NCBI GenBank assembly: GCA_031284295.1
Contig: JAITAE010000236.1
Coordinates: forward strand, 1 to 12,175
DNA: 12,175 bases
Direction of reading: 5' to 3'
From: Spirochaetaceae bacterium
GTDB taxonomy: Bacteria > Spirochaetota > Spirochaetia > Treponematales > Breznakiellaceae
Both the position numbers and the translations under genes were made by a program. The first letter of the stretch is position 1, and every line of letters starts with the position of its first letter. Below the pieces are notes generated by a model. That model had not been told where the DNA came from and made no database searches. It was given only the letters and a program-made list of their open reading frames with translations. Shown one piece after another: positions 1-8,074 of this stretch.

Positions 1-119
1 TGGTGGCGGTAAGCGCTTCCGCCTCCGCCGTCGCGCTGGATATTCTGCGCGCGGAGGGCGAGGAAGCCTACATACTGGGGGAACTTGTCACCGGCGAATT
101 CGGCGTCGAATTGGTATAG
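1..119 (+). CDS. purM: C-terminal end of phosphoribosylformylglycinamidine cyclo-ligase (AIR synthase), 5' end outside window
   Basis: An open frame with codons starting at position 3 runs to a TAG at 117-119 and gives about 38 residues. The segment ILRAEGEEAYILGEL followed by a Gly-Glu-rich stretch ending GVELV looks like the last beta-hairpin of PurM. PurM closes the imidazole ring of FGAM to give AIR in purine synthesis, in the cytoplasm. Only the tail is visible, so no catalytic residue can be checked and the call rests on C-terminal resemblance. It has no obvious functional link to the glycerol genes downstream and is separated from them by about 670 bp and a hairpin. Other proteins with a similar C-terminal domain, such as HypE-type members of the same superfamily, are less likely alternatives. 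Confidence 0.65.
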   Translation, partial: VAVSASASAVALDILRAEGEEAYILGELVTGEFGVELV

Positions 120-163
120 CCCCAGGGAAGCGCTGAATAAAGGGCTTTTGACCTCTACCCGTC

Positions 164-187
164 ATCCTGGCGCTTGAACGCCAGGAT
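164..187 (+). terminator. Perfect 9-bp hairpin after purM, possible terminator without a T-run
   Basis: ATCCTGGCG (164-172) and CGCCAGGAT (179-187) are exact inverted copies around the 6-base loop CTTGAA. The hairpin begins 45 bases past the purM stop, where a transcription end would be expected. No T-tract follows on either strand, so it is not a canonical intrinsic terminator. It could equally be a 3' mRNA stabilising stem or a dispersed palindromic repeat. Confidence 0.35.
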
Positions 188-630
188 CGATCGCATAAAT
201 CGGTGCTTGCCCTGGGAAAACACCCATAAGGAGACTTCCCCCCTCTACTCGCTGATAAAAGAATCGTGGAAGCCCAGGTAATACGCGCTGGGATGCTGCC
301 GGTCTGCGGTTATGCCGCGGTACGTCGATCTGTACGTTCCCGGATAGATCGAGCATCCCCAGCCCATCCTGACTGCCGCGCCGCCCGCGCCCGTTGACAC
401 AGTAGTTGAGGCTGCGGATACGGGGGTACTGGGAACGGTTCACCCCGGCAGCGAATACGCGCTTGGGAAAACGTCGGCAACAAGTATATGTGCCGCCGCT
501 TTTACCCTGAACGCGGCTATCTGTACCTAGTAAAATTGAAGGACAATTACGAATCTACCAGCGTATGTAAACCGGCTGGCTACCGGGCGACAAAAAACCG
601 GCAAAACCGCGACAGCGGCTGGCCGAGCGC
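188..630. other. Long region without an intact gene
   Basis: No frame here has both a ribosome binding site and convincing protein character. The minus strand carries a decayed formylglycine-enzyme-like fragment, listed separately. On the plus strand a 48-codon frame, 488-634, starts with an ATG without a Shine-Dalgarno. I do not recognise its product, and its stop overlaps the glpK -35 box. The 8-mer CGGCTGGC occurs at 573-580 and 616-623, just upstream of the promoter, and could be a binding site or chance. The stretch reads as degraded intergenic DNA between an unrelated purine gene and the glp genes. Confidence 0.5.
245..480 (-). pseudogene. Possible remnant of a formylglycine-generating-enzyme (SUMF1/FGE-sulfatase) domain
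   Basis: Read on the minus strand, one frame gives GRRGSQDGLGMLDLSGNV near 395-340. This resembles the FGE-fold landmark in which a short aliphatic/aromatic-D-x-SGNV stretch precedes a Trp-rich segment. That Trp-rich part and the usual RGGSW motif are absent. The neighbouring frame, over about 358-245, gives YRGITADRQHPSAYYLGF and then a stop. That is similar in layout to the C-terminal end of these domains, which read roughly YRG, Pro, GFR. The two pieces lie in different frames and partly overlap, as expected after an internal deletion with a frameshift. No start with a Shine-Dalgarno is visible. FGE-like proteins are numerous in some treponemes, which makes a dead copy plausible. The match is short and could be chance. 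Confidence 0.3.
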
Positions 631-659
631 TTGACAGTTAAAATGGTAAGTAGTATAAT
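631..659 (+). promoter_or_regulatory. Consensus sigma-70 promoter of glpKF
   Basis: TTGACA (631-636) and TATAAT (654-659) are both perfect matches to the housekeeping consensus and are separated by exactly 17 bases. Transcription should start near 666, leaving an untranslated leader of about 120 bases before the glpK ATG at 789. A promoter this strong suggests that control lies in a repressor or in the leader RNA rather than in promoter strength. The call rests on sequence alone. Confidence 0.8.
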
Positions 660-665
660 AGATAG

Positions 666-2279
<1,614 letters not shown>

Positions 2280-2293
2280 TTTAGGAGGAAAAT

Positions 2294-3001
2294 ATGAATC
2301 CATATTTAGCGGAATTTATCGGTACAGGTATGCTGATACTGTTGGGAGACGGCGTAGTAGCAAACGTAATCCTGAACAAGACAAAAGGTAACGGATCGGG
2401 ATGGGTAGTTATTACTATGGGATGGGCGCTGGCTGTTTTTGTACCGGCGACGATTTTCGGGGCGGCTTCGGGAGCTCATTTTAACCCGGCGCTGACCATT
2501 GCGATTGCGGTGAACAGCGGTAATTGGACGCAGGTTCCGGGTTACATACTTTGCCAGTTTGCGGGCGCTTTTGTAGGCGCATTTCTGGTATGGCTCATGT
2601 ACAAGGACCATTTTGATCAGACATCCGATCCGGGAACGCAGCTAGGCGTTTTCTCGACCGGCCCCGCGATCCGCAATACCGCATTGAATCTTGTCAGTGA
2701 GATCATAGGCACCTTCGTGCTGGTATTTACACTTCTCGCCTGCAAAGCTGATGCGGCAACCAAAGCCGGCAATTTCTATGTATGGGCGGTTATTTGTACG
2801 ATCGGTATGAGCTTAGGCGGTACAACCGGTTATGCCATCAACCCGGCCCGCGACCTTGGTCCCCGTATCGCTCACGCGCTGCTTCCGATTAAGGGTAAAG
2901 GCGGCTCGGATTGGGGTTATTCATGGCTCCCGGTCATTGGCCCGGTTATTGGCGCGATTCTGGGCGGAATCGTGGCAAAAGCGGTAATGCCGTTTATTTA
3001 A
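2294..3001 (+). CDS. glpF: Glycerol uptake facilitator (aquaglyceroporin)
   Basis: This 235-residue MIP-family channel lets glycerol diffuse across the inner membrane. Both NPA half-helix motifs are present: HFNPAL (NPA at 64-66) and AINPARDLGPR (NPA at 183-185). The Asp after the second NPAR is typical of glycerol-conducting members rather than water-only aquaporins. Hydrophobic stretches around 5-25, 38-58, 82-102, 130-150, 163-180 and 212-232 fit the six-helix, two-half-helix fold. AGGAGG (2283-2288) lies 5 bases before the ATG. The gene sits 14 bases behind glpK, so the two are almost surely cotranscribed. GlpK downstream of the channel makes uptake one-way. A strong hairpin follows the stop. 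Confidence 0.95.
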   Translation: MNPYLAEFIGTGMLILLGDGVVANVILNKTKGNGSGWVVITMGWALAVFVPATIFGAASGAHFNPALTIAIAVNSGNWTQVPGYILCQFAGAFVGAFLVWLMYKDHFDQTSDPGTQLGVFSTGPAIRNTALNLVSEIIGTFVLVFTLLACKADAATKAGNFYVWAVICTIGMSLGGTTGYAINPARDLGPRIAHALLPIKGKGGSDWGYSWLPVIGPVIGAILGGIVAKAVMPFI

Positions 3002-3017
3002 TTTTGATAGTGAAGAT

Positions 3018-3046
3018 TCCCGCCGCAAATGAATTTTGCGGCGGGG
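3018..3046 (+). terminator. Strong hairpin ending the glpKF unit
   Basis: CCCGCCGCAAA (3019-3029) and TTTGCGGCGGG (3035-3045) form a perfect 11-bp GC-rich stem with a 5-base loop, 17 bases past the glpF stop. A T-G wobble extends it to 3018 and 3046. The bases after it (TGTCGTTTG) are only partly T-rich, so termination may be incomplete or assisted. The position between two gene sets supports a terminator role. Confidence 0.6.
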
Positions 3047-3049
3047 TGT

Positions 3050-3305
3050 CGTTTGCCGGTTTCGACCCCCGGCAGCTTGACTGAAAACATGAATCATACT
3101 GCTTTAGGGGTGGAATTTAACAATATCACCGTGAAATTATAGTTTCGCGTCACAAAACCCGCAATTTATGAACTACTGGAAAAATCTTTGTAAAAGCAGG
3201 GATTTCCGCGTAATATAATTTAGGAGCGTTCAAGATGTTGTGTTCTGAAATTACCCGTATAATGAGTGTTTTTCAGCGTTGTAATAATCTATTAGAGGCA
3301 TCACG
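3050..3305 (+). promoter_or_regulatory. Upstream region of the dehydrogenase-dha operon
   Basis: No gene is seen here. Two perfect -10 hexamers, TATAAT at 3214-3219 and 3258-3263, precede the TTG start at 3306, but neither has a convincing -35 box at 16-18 bases. An activator-dependent promoter, or chance matches in AT-rich DNA, would both fit. An interrupted palindrome lies upstream: CGTGAAA (3130-3136), six bases, then TTTCGCG (3143-3149). It is symmetrical except for one T-G position and is a candidate operator, since DeoR-type GlpR repressors control glp genes in other bacteria. No regulator gene is in the window. Confidence 0.35.
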
Positions 3306-4763
3306 TTGATTGAGGATAAAATAGAAGATGTAATCATTATAGGCGGAGGGGTTTGCGGTTGTTCACTTTTGTACGAATTAAGCCGTTACAGGATAAAAAC
3401 TCTTCTTTTGGAAAAAGAAAACGATGTTGCGGACGGAACGTCAAAGGCAAACAGCGCGATAGTTCATTCAGGCTATGATCCGGCGCCGGGAACCATGATG
3501 GCCCGTTACAATGTTGAGGGCAATGCCCTGATCGAACGGATCTGCGCCGATTTGGATATTATGTACAAAAAAATCGGTTCTTTGGTAGTCGGGTTTGATG
3601 AGACAGACCGGAAAAGCATAGAAAACTTGTACGTAAAAGGCAATAAAAATTGTGTGCCGGGTTTGCGCATTGTTGAAGGTAAAGAGCTTTTCAGCATGGA
3701 ACCCGCGTTGAACCGTGATATTAAATGCGCGCTGTACGCTCCGACGGCGGGAATACTTTCTCCGTGGGAATTTGCCATTGCCAATGCGGAATGTGCCGTT
3801 AAAGGCGGCGCGAAAGTTGAATTTAACGCGGAAGTAACCGGTATAAAAAAAGAAAACGGACATTTTGTTGTCGATACCGTAAAAGGCGAGTATAGGGCTC
3901 GCTTCGTTGTGAACGCGGCGGGTGTTAATTCAGATATAGTCAGCGGGATGGCTGACGAAAAATCCTTCACCATCCAGCCTAAACGAGGGGAGTACTATAT
4001 TCTTGATACGACGGAAGCCAAGCTGGTCGGCATGGTGGTGTTTCCGTGTCCCTCAAAGCTTGGCAAAGGCGTGCTTGTCGCGCCGACCGTACACGGCAAC
4101 ATCATAGTAGGCCCGGATAGCACGGATTGTGACCGTGGAGCGACGGAGAGTACGGTGGCCGGTCTTGAATATGTGGTAAAAAACGCGCTCCGCTGTGTGC
4201 CTTCCGTGAATATGCGATCATCGATCAGAAATTTCTCAGGAGTGCGCGCTGATGCGGGGCTTGAAGACTTCATCGTAGGCGAATCAAAGCGTACGCCGGG
4301 ATTCTTCAACATAGCGGGAATCAAGTCGCCGGGCTTAACATCTTCTCCTGCCATTGCCAGGGATGTGGCCGGTATGCTCCTTGACAAAGGACTTGATTCC
4401 ACGCCGAATCCTGGCTTTGTGGCAAAACGAAAAGTTACGCGCTTCAAATATTTGAGCGATGACGAAAAAAAAGAAGCGATAAAGAAGAATCCCCTGTATG
4501 GCACCATAGTATGCCGGTGCGAGACTGTGACCGAGGGCGAGATTGTGGACGCGTTGAATCGTCCTTTGCCGCCGCGTTCACTCGATGCGGTCAAACGCCG
4601 CTGTACCAGCGGCATGGGACGTTGCCAGGGCGGGTTCTGCGGGCCCCGCGTGATGGCGCTTATCGCCAAATACACGAATATCGGCTCGGTAGATATTCCA
4701 TTGGACAAGGAAGGTATGTACATTGTTACCGGAAAAACAAAGGGAAAGCGGGCGATATTATGA
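3306..4763 (+). CDS. GlpA-like FAD-dependent glycerol-3-phosphate dehydrogenase with BFD-like [2Fe-2S] domain
   Basis: This 485-residue protein has an N-terminal FAD Rossmann motif, IIIGGGVCGCS (10-20), followed by a DAO-family fold with the KANSAIVHSGYD substrate-side region (47-58). A C-terminal BFD-like domain follows. Its cysteines C403, C405, C440 and C445 fit the CxC-x34-CxxxxC pattern for a [2Fe-2S] cluster. Such proteins beside glpK/glpF are taken as the anaerobic enzyme oxidising G3P to DHAP. L-2-hydroxyglutarate oxidase-like activity is the main alternative from the fold alone. There is no membrane segment, so it is probably soluble or held by its partner. The start is a TTG at 3306 with AGAGG (3294-3298) 7 bases upstream; no in-frame ATG serves better. 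It overlaps the next gene by ATGA, implying coupled translation. Confidence 0.88.
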   Translation: MIEDKIEDVIIIGGGVCGCSLLYELSRYRIKTLLLEKENDVADGTSKANSAIVHSGYDPAPGTMMARYNVEGNALIERICADLDIMYKKIGSLVVGFDETDRKSIENLYVKGNKNCVPGLRIVEGKELFSMEPALNRDIKCALYAPTAGILSPWEFAIANAECAVKGGAKVEFNAEVTGIKKENGHFVVDTVKGEYRARFVVNAAGVNSDIVSGMADEKSFTIQPKRGEYYILDTTEAKLVGMVVFPCPSKLGKGVLVAPTVHGNIIVGPDSTDCDRGATESTVAGLEYVVKNALRCVPSVNMRSSIRNFSGVRADAGLEDFIVGESKRTPGFFNIAGIKSPGLTSSPAIARDVAGMLLDKGLDSTPNPGFVAKRKVTRFKYLSDDEKKEAIKKNPLYGTIVCRCETVTEGEIVDALNRPLPPRSLDAVKRRCTSGMGRCQGGFCGPRVMALIAKYTNIGSVDIPLDKEGMYIVTGKTKGKRAIL

Positions 4764-6409
4764 AAGATAAGTACGATGTTATTGTGGTGGGCGGCGGACC
4801 GGCGGGTCTCGCCGCCGGAGTATCGGCTGCGGAACAAGGCGCAAAAAGCGTGCTTATACTTGAACGGAATGATGTGCTTGGCGGAATCCTGAATCAGTGT
4901 ATCCATAACGGATTTGGCCTGCATCATTTTAAAGAAGAGATGACCGGGCCCGAATATGCGCAACGCTTCATTGAGCAGCTTTCAAAATACCCTGCCATTG
5001 AGGTTCTTACCGGGGCCATGGTTCTTGACGTATCGGCGGAAAAAATTGTTTACGCGATTCACGGCGAAAGTGGTTACATTCAGCTTGCGGCTAACGCCAT
5101 CGTGCTGGCTATGGGATGCCGTGAGCGGACGCGGGGCGCCGTAGGGATACCGGGCACACGGCCGTCCGGCATATTTACGGCAGGCGCGGCCCAACTTTAC
5201 ATGAACATAGAGGGTTTTACCGTGGGCAAACGTGTCGTGATTCTGGGATCGGGTGATATAGGTCTCATCATGGCTCGGCGTTTGACACTTGAAGGCGCAA
5301 AAGTTCTGGGGGTTTACGAAGTGCTACCGTATTCATCGGGGCTTACTCGTAACATTGTCCAATGTCTTGAAGATTACGGCATACCCCTCCACCTGTCGCA
5401 TACAATAACCGATATTCGCGGCAAGAAACGGGTGGAACAGGTGCTTATTCAGAAGGTGGATGAACAGCGTAAGCCTGTTCCGGGTACAGAACAGGTAATT
5501 GACTGCGATACGCTGCTCTTGTCCGTGGGCCTGATTCCTGAAAACGAGCTTTCCCGCCAGGCGGGACTCGAGATCAGCCCCCGCACAAACGGGCCTGTCG
5601 TATACGAAAACATGGAAACAAGTGTTCCCGGTATTTTTGCCTGCGGAAATGTTGCCCATGTGCACGACCTTGTTGACTTTGTTACGGCGGAAAGTGTACG
5701 GGCAGGAGCAGCCGCCGCAAAATATGCGTACAAAAAACCTGGAAAAGTGATACAGGTACATAATGGGGACGGCGTAGGGTACGCGGCGCCTCAAAAGATA
5801 CGTCTTGAAAATGTTGATAAAAGCGTTGATATATTCTTTCGTACTACGGCTGTCTACAAAAAATCAACGATAGAGGTATATAGCGGCGATACGCAGATCG
5901 CGTCCTTCAAACGGGAACATCTGGCGCCCGGAGAAATGGAAAAAATTACCTTGCCCAAATCATTTTTTGACAAGGTGGGGGATGCTCCCGTTGTGGTGTC
6001 CGTGAACAGTACGGAAAAGATGAGCGGTATTGATGTAAAATTCCGTACAAAACGCCCTGACGGTATAACCGAGCTTGTCTGTATCGTATGCCCGAAAGGT
6101 TGCCGTCTGCAGGTTGACGAGAACAACGGCTTTGCCGTAACCGGAAACGAGTGCGAACGCGGGGCGAAGTACGGTAAACAGGAGATACGTAACCCAACAC
6201 GTGTTATCACCTCGACGGTATGCGCCGTAGGTGGGGCGCTTTCCCGTATACCGGTAAAGACCGACAAAAACATCCCCAAAGGTAAGATTTTTGAAGCGAT
6301 GGCGTTGCTTGATGAACTTGAAGTAAAAGTTCCTTTCAAAGCAGGGGATGTGGTTATTTCAGACATCTGCGGTACCGACGCGAATTTTATTTCGACACGC
6401 AGTTTGTGA
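4760..6409 (+). CDS. NAD(P)/FAD-dependent oxidoreductase fused to a C-terminal DUF1667 domain
   Basis: The 549-residue protein starts with an FAD-binding GGGPAG (11-16) and a conserved CIHNGFGL segment (47-54). A second nucleotide-binding motif, GSGDIG (163-168), and the distal FAD motif GIFACGN (291-297) follow. Residues about 330-430 form the accessory region usual in this oxidoreductase group. From about 436 the chain reads as DUF1667: CIVCPKGC (C441, C444, C448), then GNECERG (C465), then the conserved TSTV and PVKT-IPK stretches. The four cysteines look metal-binding. In bacteria such as Thermotoga and clostridia these two parts are, as I recall, separate neighbouring genes beside a GlpA-like gene. 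Here they are one chain. It probably passes electrons from the GlpA-like partner to an unknown acceptor. The ATG at 4760 lies inside the previous stop (ATGA); an upstream in-frame extension only re-reads the previous gene. Confidence 0.88.
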   Translation: MKDKYDVIVVGGGPAGLAAGVSAAEQGAKSVLILERNDVLGGILNQCIHNGFGLHHFKEEMTGPEYAQRFIEQLSKYPAIEVLTGAMVLDVSAEKIVYAIHGESGYIQLAANAIVLAMGCRERTRGAVGIPGTRPSGIFTAGAAQLYMNIEGFTVGKRVVILGSGDIGLIMARRLTLEGAKVLGVYEVLPYSSGLTRNIVQCLEDYGIPLHLSHTITDIRGKKRVEQVLIQKVDEQRKPVPGTEQVIDCDTLLLSVGLIPENELSRQAGLEISPRTNGPVVYENMETSVPGIFACGNVAHVHDLVDFVTAESVRAGAAAAKYAYKKPGKVIQVHNGDGVGYAAPQKIRLENVDKSVDIFFRTTAVYKKSTIEVYSGDTQIASFKREHLAPGEMEKITLPKSFFDKVGDAPVVVSVNSTEKMSGIDVKFRTKRPDGITELVCIVCPKGCRLQVDENNGFAVTGNECERGAKYGKQEIRNPTRVITSTVCAVGGALSRIPVKTDKNIPKGKIFEAMALLDELEVKVPFKAGDVVISDICGTDANFISTRSL

Positions 6410-6448
6410 ATCAAACTTTGTGTATATCATTTTTACAGGAGATTTTTT

Positions 6449-7450
6449 ATGAAAAAACTGATCAATGATCCGTCAAAAGTTGTTGTTGAGTCGTTAAAAG
6501 GCATGGAAGCCGCACATGGGGACATTATCAAAGTCCATTATGAGCCCGCCTTCATTACCCGCAGGGAGCCGACACGGAAAGGCAAGGTGGCCGTTATTTC
6601 TGGCGGAGGCAGCGGGCATGAGCCCATGCACGGCGGCTTTGTAGGGCTTGGTATGCTTGACGCGGCCTGCCCGGGTGAAGTGTTTACATCACCCACACCG
6701 GACCAGATGGAAGCCGCGACAAAGGCCGTCGATGCCGGCGCGGGTGTTATCCATCTTGTGAAAAATTATACGGGCGATATTATGAACTTCCAAATGGCCG
6801 CGGAGATTTGCGCCGCGGACAATATCAAGGTTGAGTCCATCGTTATTGCGGACGATGTCGCCGTAGAGAACAGCCTTTACACGGCTGGACGCCGTGGTGT
6901 AGGCAGCACGGTTCTTACCGAAAAAATCATCGGCGCCTCCGCGGAAAGGGGCGATTCGCTTGAAACGGTAATAAAGTATGCCAACTATTGTAAAGATTGG
7001 GGCCGAAGCATGGGCATCGCGCTGACTTCATGTACCCTGCCCGCAGTCGGCAAGCCGATTTTTGATATTGGCGATGATGAAATTGAGTTTGGCGTCGGCA
7101 TACACGGAGAACCGGGACGCGAAAGGATCAAAATTAAAGCGGCCAATGAACTTGCCGGTATGCTGTTCGAACCCATTGTCCAGGATTTAGCGCTGAAACA
7201 AGGTGAAGAAATAATCCTGTTTGTCAACGGAATGGGCGGTACTCCGCTTATTGAACTGTACATACTTTACGGCGCGGCATTTGAACTGGCAAAAAAGAAA
7301 GGTATTAAAGTCGTTCGTAACCTGGTAGGCAGCTATATCACATCGTTGGAGATGCAGGGTTTCAGTATTACCGCGATGAAAGCCAACGCCGATATTGTGA
7401 AACTTTGGGACGCGCCTGTTCTGACGCCGGGTCTCCGCTGGGGAATATGA
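6449..7450 (+). CDS. dhaK: PTS-type dihydroxyacetone kinase, substrate-binding subunit DhaK
   Basis: This 333-residue protein binds dihydroxyacetone and receives phosphate through DhaL to form DHAP in the cytoplasm. GGGSGHEP (52-59) and NYTGD (106-110) are conserved. His219 in GIHGEPG (217-223) matches the histidine that holds the substrate as a covalent hemiaminal. The length is that of the PEP-dependent DhaK subunit rather than the longer ATP-dependent single-chain kinase, which carries the DhaL part fused. AGGAG (6437-6441) lies 7 bases before the ATG. It begins 39 bases after the oxidoreductase and overlaps dhaL by ATGA, so it belongs to the same operon. Confidence 0.95.
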   Translation: MKKLINDPSKVVVESLKGMEAAHGDIIKVHYEPAFITRREPTRKGKVAVISGGGSGHEPMHGGFVGLGMLDAACPGEVFTSPTPDQMEAATKAVDAGAGVIHLVKNYTGDIMNFQMAAEICAADNIKVESIVIADDVAVENSLYTAGRRGVGSTVLTEKIIGASAERGDSLETVIKYANYCKDWGRSMGIALTSCTLPAVGKPIFDIGDDEIEFGVGIHGEPGRERIKIKAANELAGMLFEPIVQDLALKQGEEIILFVNGMGGTPLIELYILYGAAFELAKKKGIKVVRNLVGSYITSLEMQGFSITAMKANADIVKLWDAPVLTPGLRWGI

Positions 7451-8070
7451 TGATAACTTTGCAGCAGCTTATTGATTGGCTAAAGAAGCTTGACGTAGTA
7501 TACACCGAACAAAAGGATTTTCTGTCCAAACTCGATTCCGATATCGGGGACGGGGACCACGGGGTCAATATGGCGCGGGGCTTCAGTGCCGTCTCGGCAG
7601 CAATAGATTCAGCTTCGCCGTCCGATATAGGAGCCGTCTTTAAAACCGTTTCCATGTCCCTGATAAAAAATGTCGGCGGCGCTTCCGGACCTTTATACGG
7701 TACTTTTTTTCTTCGCGCCGCCGCCGACTTTGCCGGTAAGCAGGAAGTTGACCTTAGCGCATGGACAAGGGCCCTTGAGAAAGGGGTAGCAGGCATAGAG
7801 CAGCTCGGTAAGGCGCAGAAGGGCGATAAAACCATGCTTGACGCATGGCTTCCCGCCCTGGCGGCGCTGAAAGAGGCTGAGGGTAACGGGATAAAGGAGG
7901 CCCTGAAGTCGGCGGTGGATGCTGCGGAAGAAGGGATGAAGAATACCATACCACTTCAGGCCAAAAAAGGCCGCGCCAGCTATCTTGGAGAGCGTAGCAT
8001 AGGGCACCAGGATCCGGGAGCAACCAGTACCTTCCTGTTACTGCAAAGCGCCGCCGAAATATTAGGATGA
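7447..8070 (+). CDS. dhaL: Dihydroxyacetone kinase nucleotide-binding subunit DhaL
   Basis: This subunit of about 207 residues keeps a tightly bound ADP as cofactor, is rephosphorylated by DhaM, and passes the phosphate to DHA on DhaK. The Asp-rich Mg-nucleotide motif DSDIGDGDHGVNM (30-42) is intact, as are GGASGPLYGTFF and, near the C-terminus, GHQDPGATST. The length is normal for stand-alone DhaL. Two adjacent ATG codons, 7447 and 7450, could start it. The first overlaps the dhaK stop as ATGA and is preferred; an in-frame extension to 7405 runs inside dhaK and is unlikely. Four bases separate its stop from the next gene. Confidence 0.94.
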   Translation: MMITLQQLIDWLKKLDVVYTEQKDFLSKLDSDIGDGDHGVNMARGFSAVSAAIDSASPSDIGAVFKTVSMSLIKNVGGASGPLYGTFFLRAAADFAGKQEVDLSAWTRALEKGVAGIEQLGKAQKGDKTMLDAWLPALAALKEAEGNGIKEALKSAVDAAEEGMKNTIPLQAKKGRASYLGERSIGHQDPGATSTFLLLQSAAEILG

Positions 8071-8074
8071 TACT

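Noticed and set aside
162..443. 93-codon minus-strand frame as an intact gene
   Set aside because: Its family-like signal switches frame midway and no ribosome binding site is seen, so I list it only as a possible remnant.
4511..4759. N-terminal extension of the oxidoreductase-DUF1667 gene
   Set aside because: The frame only happens to be open inside the previous gene. The FAD motif starts properly after the ATG at 4760.
3995..4963. 322-codon open frame on the minus strand
   Set aside because: It is antisense to the junction of the two oxidoreductases, both clearly coding, and shows no recognised motif.
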